Shown here: positions 1 to 6,000 of the stretch, piece after piece
Position numbering within the stretch: position 1 is the first letter of the stretch
Layout of the letters: each line of letters starts with the position of its first letter
Source: Hemicentrotus pulcherrimus
Taxonomy: Eukaryota > Echinodermata > Echinoidea > Camarodonta > Strongylocentrotidae
Reading direction: 5' to 3'
Assembly: GCA_003118195.1 (NCBI GenBank)
Contig: BEXV01000590.1
Span: forward strand, 19,815-29,816
Length of the DNA: 10,002 bases
Notes under the pieces: generated by a model
The model's input: the letters and a program-made list of their open reading frames with translations, nothing else
Told to the model about the DNA's origin: nothing
Databases searched by the model: none
Program-made: the position numbers and the translations under genes

Positions 1-100
1 GAAAAAAGAAGACTCATAATAAACAAATTGAAAGTGTTTCAAAATAGTTTTAAAATTAAAAATTGTATGCACCATCTGCATGATAGATCTCCTGCCTTGA

Positions 101-332
101 TTAATATAATAATAGTAATAATGGTTGCTTCTTATACAGTGCCCAGTCATAGCTGGCAGCCAATTATGTAGTGCTCTGGCATATCAGTTACCCTTTTATA
201 CATGTACTTGGGTGGAGAGTGGCAAAAGTGGATTAATGTCTTTCCAAAGGACGTTAGTGGCAGGGTGGGAGTCGAATCCTAACCTTTGGAATGAGAGACA
301 AGTGACTGACCCACTCTACCACCACACCTCCA
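101..332 (-). mobile_element. tRNA-derived SINE-like repeat
   Basis: Read on the - strand it begins near 332 with a tRNA-like head. An A-box-like TGGTAGAGTGGG lies at 321-310 and a B-box-like GATTCGACTCC at 278-268 (10 of 11 to the GGTTCGANTCC consensus). They are about 31 nt apart, as in Pol III internal promoters. A body without coding potential follows and ends in an ATT/ACT-rich tail at 123-101. Sea urchin genomes carry many SINEs of this form. The family is not named here; the ends are approximate and no target duplication was established. It lies within the intron before exon 1. Confidence 0.6.
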
Positions 333-387
333 AATATTGCTATGATATTTATAATATTGAATATCTGGTTTTTCTTTCCTGTTTTAG

Positions 388-486
388 TCCTCGGTATTCT
401 CCTACATTCATCAAGTGATGATGGAGAGCTACTACTCAGAGCCAGAGAAAGATGCCGTCCAGAAACAGGCAATCAAACATCTTCAG
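388..486 (+). CDS. VPS8: VPS8 exon 1 of window (33 codons)
   Basis: The acceptor is a strong pyrimidine tract (tttttctttcctgttttag) and the donor is CAG|GTAGGT. Read in phase 0 it gives 33 codons, beginning SSVFSYIHQVMMESYY and ending QKQAIKHLQ. It is a helical, solenoid-like segment. Phase 0 is supported by the next three exons staying open in the same register. Earlier exons are outside the window. Confidence 0.82.
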
Positions 487-2973
487 GTAGGTGGGATATA
501 ACCAATAATATTGATAGTCACAATAGATAAGGACAATCACACAATTTTTGTTAAGTATGCAGTCTTAATAAATGCTATTGCTCATTCAATGATTTTTTTG
601 GACAGGTAGATCATATGAGTAAGTAGTCAAAACCAATATATACATGTCAGAAAAGATGAACTGAAAGTTTATCACAGTTTCATGTTGTCATAGCACATAT
701 ATATTAAGGTTTTTGCACTTGAAAGCCCTTTACTCACTTAATAGTCTCAGCCCTAGTATATCCTTAACCCCATGAAGCCATACTCAAGCATTACTGAGTC
801 AGGCATGACCTTGCTCCAGCCACTACATTTATGTCTTATAATAAACATCAAAAGTTAGAATTCATTTTTAGCTTTTGTGATTTTTCATTCTATGTATTTT
901 ACAGGATCTTGTTGCCATTGACAGCAAGGAAACTACCCAGCTGGTCTTGAAAGTCTTTGCTCATTCTTTGAGTGATGTTGTCATACAACTACAGGTTAGT
1001 TATTCAGCTGAAAATCCATCTTTCTCCCAGGATACATCCATCTCCATCTTCCAACCATCCTGTCTTCAATTTGAATTGATTTTATCGACCTTCTCTCACT
1101 ATTTTTTCCAATTAATTTTGTTTTATAAACTTCTCTGACACAATTTGTGTACCTGTTGTGCTCCATCCCTCCATCCCCCTCTCTCTTTCCCTCCCCATAC
1201 TTCCATTATCTTCCTCTCTGTATGTTACCATTAATATATTTCTGTCTCTATTTGCACATTTGTCTCTATCGGGTGATTTAACTTTCCTTTTCATATAGCA
1301 ATTGGTGACTTACTAGTTACTCTTTTATTATCCCTCAAAGTCAGCTAACCTCTCCTCATCCAAAGACCTTTATCCTTTCAAAACCAAGAAATTATTGTGA
1401 AATTTGTGTCTTATATGGCTCCACTTGAGAAATAAAAGCATTGAAGGCTGAATGATAAATCAGATTTTATTTAAAAACAATTTCAGAACCAACCACAGCT
1501 GCAGTATGAGTTCCTTGAAGGTGTGTTTGACGGCAGAGATACAGGTAGCGCCCTCTATGGACGAGAGGAGGCACAGCCAGACTGCTTTCTTCATGAGAAG
1601 TTCCTAGATCTGATGTGTACATTCAGTCCCAAGAAGGCTCTTAACTTTGTCATGATGTCTGAGAACTACAGACTAGAAGAAGCACTTCATGTAAGCCTTT
1701 CTTTGTATTCATCATAATGCCTTTCTTCTGGAAATGTGATCAGAGTTGGGAAGTACCCTTTGTACAAGGCTACCCCATTTTGCCTCTGAAGTCTTCTACC
1801 AAAATTTCAAAGTCTGTTCTGTAGGAAAGACTTGCATCCACCCTGTCAATAGTTTTTAATACTAACCTAATATGATACATGTCCAAGCCATCTCAAGTCT
1901 ACCTTGCCTGATCTCATCTGGTATCTTGCTCAGATAAATGGTTCCAGCTAACAAGGACAAATATTTTGTATTCCCTGTCTACAGATTGTACGTAAGCACA
2001 AGATGTCAGAACCCACTGCCTTCTTGCTGGAGAAATCTGGGGACATTCAAGGGGCCTTTGGGATCCTCATGGAGAAACTACAAGCCAAGGTCAAAGGTCT
2101 CTCAGATGCGGTCAAAGGTCAAGATGGTAATCAGAATGATGGTGAGAATGTAAATGCAGCTAAAGGTTTTTTGTTGCTACTTTATAAAACACCCATTTTG
2201 TGTTTAGATTCTGTTCTCCCTCAGTTGTTATTACTTTAGTTTATCATTATATTGCGCTCTGGTATTAAATATAGCATTACAAGAATATTCTCTACTATTC
2301 ATGTCTCCTATCTTGATAAACATTGATACACAGGTGAAATTTGGATTGAGGAACTCTATATTTTAGATCATGTATGCAAAAGGCCAAGTGTATTTTAATG
2401 TACATGTACATGTATGGTAAATTTGTGCTTGACTGCTGCATGTGACATTTTAGCCCATGTATGATATTTGAAGCCATGTAGCTGTGTCATAAGACAGAGG
2501 TTCATGAGAGAGTAATGTTAGTGTGATATATTTCTTAGTTTTTGTTGTTGTTCTTGCAGGAATGGATGTTACCTTGTGTCTATCCAATGTTCAAGTAGTT
2601 CTGATGGTTCTTGTTCAGCTGTGTCAAAGAAACTCACCAAAGCTTGATGAAGAGGGAAGAGAGGTAAATACATTTTGCTACTACGGGAGAATGATGTTGC
2701 TGGTGATAGTGCTAATGGTGGTGGTGATGATGATGATGATGATGATAATAATAATAATAATAATAATGATGATATTTTAAATTCCACTCCAAATTTTATT
2801 AAGTTTAGCCGAAAATGGAAATTCCTTTTGCCCAATTGATCGTGAGCCACGCAGCCACTGAGCGGTGCCAGATCGACGATGCTCTATCCCTTATTGTTGA
2901 ATGCCAAACAAGGTAGCAGCAGCCCCGTCTTTTAACGTCTTTTGGTATGACGTGGCCGATGATGATGATGATT

Positions 2974-3009
<36 letters not shown>

Positions 3010-6000
3010 ATGATGATGATGATGATGATTATGATGATGATGATGATTATGATGGTGGTGATGATGATTATGATGGTGGTGATGATTATGATTATGATGC
3101 TGGTGATGTTAATGGTCATAATGATGGTCATAATGATGATAAATAACGATTTGGTGATGGTGGGTGGTGGTGATGATAATATTGATAGTTTTGAAGGTAA
3201 CAAAATAAACAAAAGAATGTTCAGGATTTAGTTCCTATTTCTTTGGATGCTGATGGTAATTAGTGTTGGTTAAGACAATTGTAAGTAATTGTTACACTTA
3301 CGATATATGTAGTTGTGTTTTGTAGTATGGTTACGTTTTAGATGAACTTAGATTCAGACACTTCATGATAACCTTTTTTTTCTCTCACCAGACGTTATGG
3401 TTTCCTCTCTTGGACCTTATGATGACAACACAAAGAAGACTCAAACCATCCTTCAATGAAACCCAGTTTGAAAGTAAGAATCTCCATCTGCTCATTCATT
3501 GTATTGAAATGGTCAGGTTGTAGCTACATGTAGGAGCAGGATTCATGGAAGTGTGCAAGTTTTTTCTGCTACTTTCATTGTAATCAAGAAAGGCTCATGT
3601 TGCATGGAAATTATTCATTTTCAATAAGGAATCGGTTAATTGATATCTATTGCAAATCTATGTATAATCATTTGCTTTCTTTGAATGCTATTATAGATTC
3701 TTTCATTAGTGATATTCACAGCTAACTTCTTATTGTTTGCATCATGAGGAAATAATAACTTTTTTTTTCCAGCCCTTATTCGTTGTTTTTTTCTCCCTCT
3801 AATTTATTTTTCCATAACAATTATGTTTCTATAAGTAAATGCAGACATTAACTAATTTTAACTTTCATTTTCAAATTTCATATTCACACATAGTAATATT
3901 GTGCTTCCTTTTCCAAGGTTTCAAGGAGGTTACGAGGCATGTATTGAACAGCATGATGGGACATCTCTCATTACCCAGAATCCTTCAGAAAATTATGCAG
4001 GTATGTCTGTCAGATTGCAAATAAAACTGATTAAGTACTAGAAGATGTCTTCCATTCCTCTCATTCCACTTAAGTAGGCTGTACATTTAAATCCAGTTTA
4101 ATTGAGGAACTTAATAAGAGGCAGGACAATGTGATACTTAAGTTACACAGGTGCAAAGATAAAGTGAAAGGGGGGGGGGTGACAAAAATGGGATTATCTT
4201 CAAGGTTTTGTGTGCCCATACCATTTGAGATTAGAAGACTTGATTTTTTTCATCTCCCGGCTGAGATAGATAGTGATGTAGCTTTTCTTTTCTTTGCCTC
4301 TCTGCACAGTGGCTTGTTTGCCATATATGCATTTTTGAACAAAACAATAGGCCCCAATTGAGGGAAGGATTACTTTTTGCAATACAATGGCTTTGCAAAA
4401 TCACCCGCTACCGGTCTTGATTAGCTCAGTGACAACCCTTTTAACACCGGTAATGAATAATTTTGTACTGGAAACAGTAAGGCTTGGGTATATTGATCTC
4501 ATGATAAATTCAATGTGGCATAGGAAGATTATAATATATTAAGAGTTAATGTTTGAAAAATTGCCTGACAATACATAGTGTTTCTAAAGTGTTCTACTTT
4601 GTTTTGTTGGTACTCTAGGATCCAACGTACAGCACAGGCAGGTTTGGGGAGATCCGAGAGCTGATTGTTGGAATGTTGGACACATACACATATGAATCAG
4701 TGAGTAGTAGTAAATTGGCAACTTTAACAGCTCTTCCTTGTCCATTCAAGTCGGTTTCAATCAACAGATATTAATATATTTGTGAATTTGGATTTTTATT
4801 TAACATGTTAATTTTCACTGCACCTACATGTAGATATGATAAATTATAGAAACAAGCTAATCAGTGTTGCATAGATTTGTTTATACATGTGCAGTCACAT
4901 ATCTATTTCTTGTACATAGCATGCTCTTGCTGCTGAATTCTGTAGACATTTACATGTTTCCAATTGTTCTATTTTCATATTTTATTCATATATTATGCTT
5001 TTACATTATATGAGCAATTGTTGACAAAAAAAAAAGCTCAACACTTAACGTAAATTAAAATACAAAAAAAAAATGGAATTTGTTTGTTTTGTATTTTTCA
5101 TGCATTTTCATTAATTCAGAATGTTCACTCACTGTTTTGTCATATTTCTCTACCTATCATCATCCCTCTCCTCGCCATATTACATAACCTTCTTTTCACT
5201 TTCCACATTCTCCAGACCTTGCTCAAGACTGCCAATCGATTACTAGACAGAGATCTCTACGGCTCGGTCAAGAACTTGACCATGGCTGCCAATAGAGGGC
5301 TCATGCCTCGTAGGGAATGCTGCATGATGTGTGGCAAGAATTATGCACATTCAACCGAGTCTGATAACATTCTTATCTTCAGGTAAGACCATCATTATAA
5401 AGTGTTGACTATTCATATCAAAGCAGTGAAGACTTTAAGTACTTGGCTACTCTAGGTAAAGAAGACATACTTTGAATTTGTAATGATTTCTACGCCACAT
5501 TAGCAGCGTTAGTGCATCATCTTGTGTGATCATAAATATCATTCATGAACCTTGTTGAAATCACAAGGTGTACATGTAATTTGCCTCTATGTGCAGGTGT
5601 GCTCTGGAATCACTTCGTGGTTCTGCTTCTTTATTATGTTAATTTGGACACTTAACATGCTGCATTGTATCAAATTTGAAATAAAGACTAGTAATATTTT
5701 TTTGCCAGTGAGTGCTGTGAATGTGACCTGTTTCATTCAGCAAAATTCATCTGTATTTTTTCTTCCTGTACATCCACTGTGGTCACACTTACCACACCAC
5801 GTACCTTCAGAGACCTACTGGTGCTCTTTGTGTTCCTTTATTGGGTTAACTCTTTGCCTGCCACGTACACAATCCCCCCTGTGCCACATTGTTTTTAGGG
5901 TGCCACCTTAGGAGGGGTTCTGCATGGACTATGCTTATTCAACTCGCAATAACTTTTGATTGATGTACTGTAATGAAAAAATTTGTGTAGCAATATAATA

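Noticed and set aside
125..418. 97-codon + strand open frame at the window start
   Set aside because: It covers the antisense of the SINE-like repeat and reads exon 1 in the wrong frame.
2901..3146. Open frame encoding poly-Asp/Tyr (and Met- or Ile-rich frames) over the GAT tract
   Set aside because: Trinucleotide repeats are open in several frames on both strands by construction; the tract is intronic and has no splice support.
4416..4432. tRNA-like A box (TTAGCTCAGTG) in intron 7
   Set aside because: No B box, no acceptor-stem pairing and no cloverleaf can be drawn around it.
5552..5911. 119-codon + strand open frame in intron 9
   Set aside because: It runs in a different role over AT-rich intron, the exon 10 relic and the mobile element border; only the short relic part has homology, and the start has no support.
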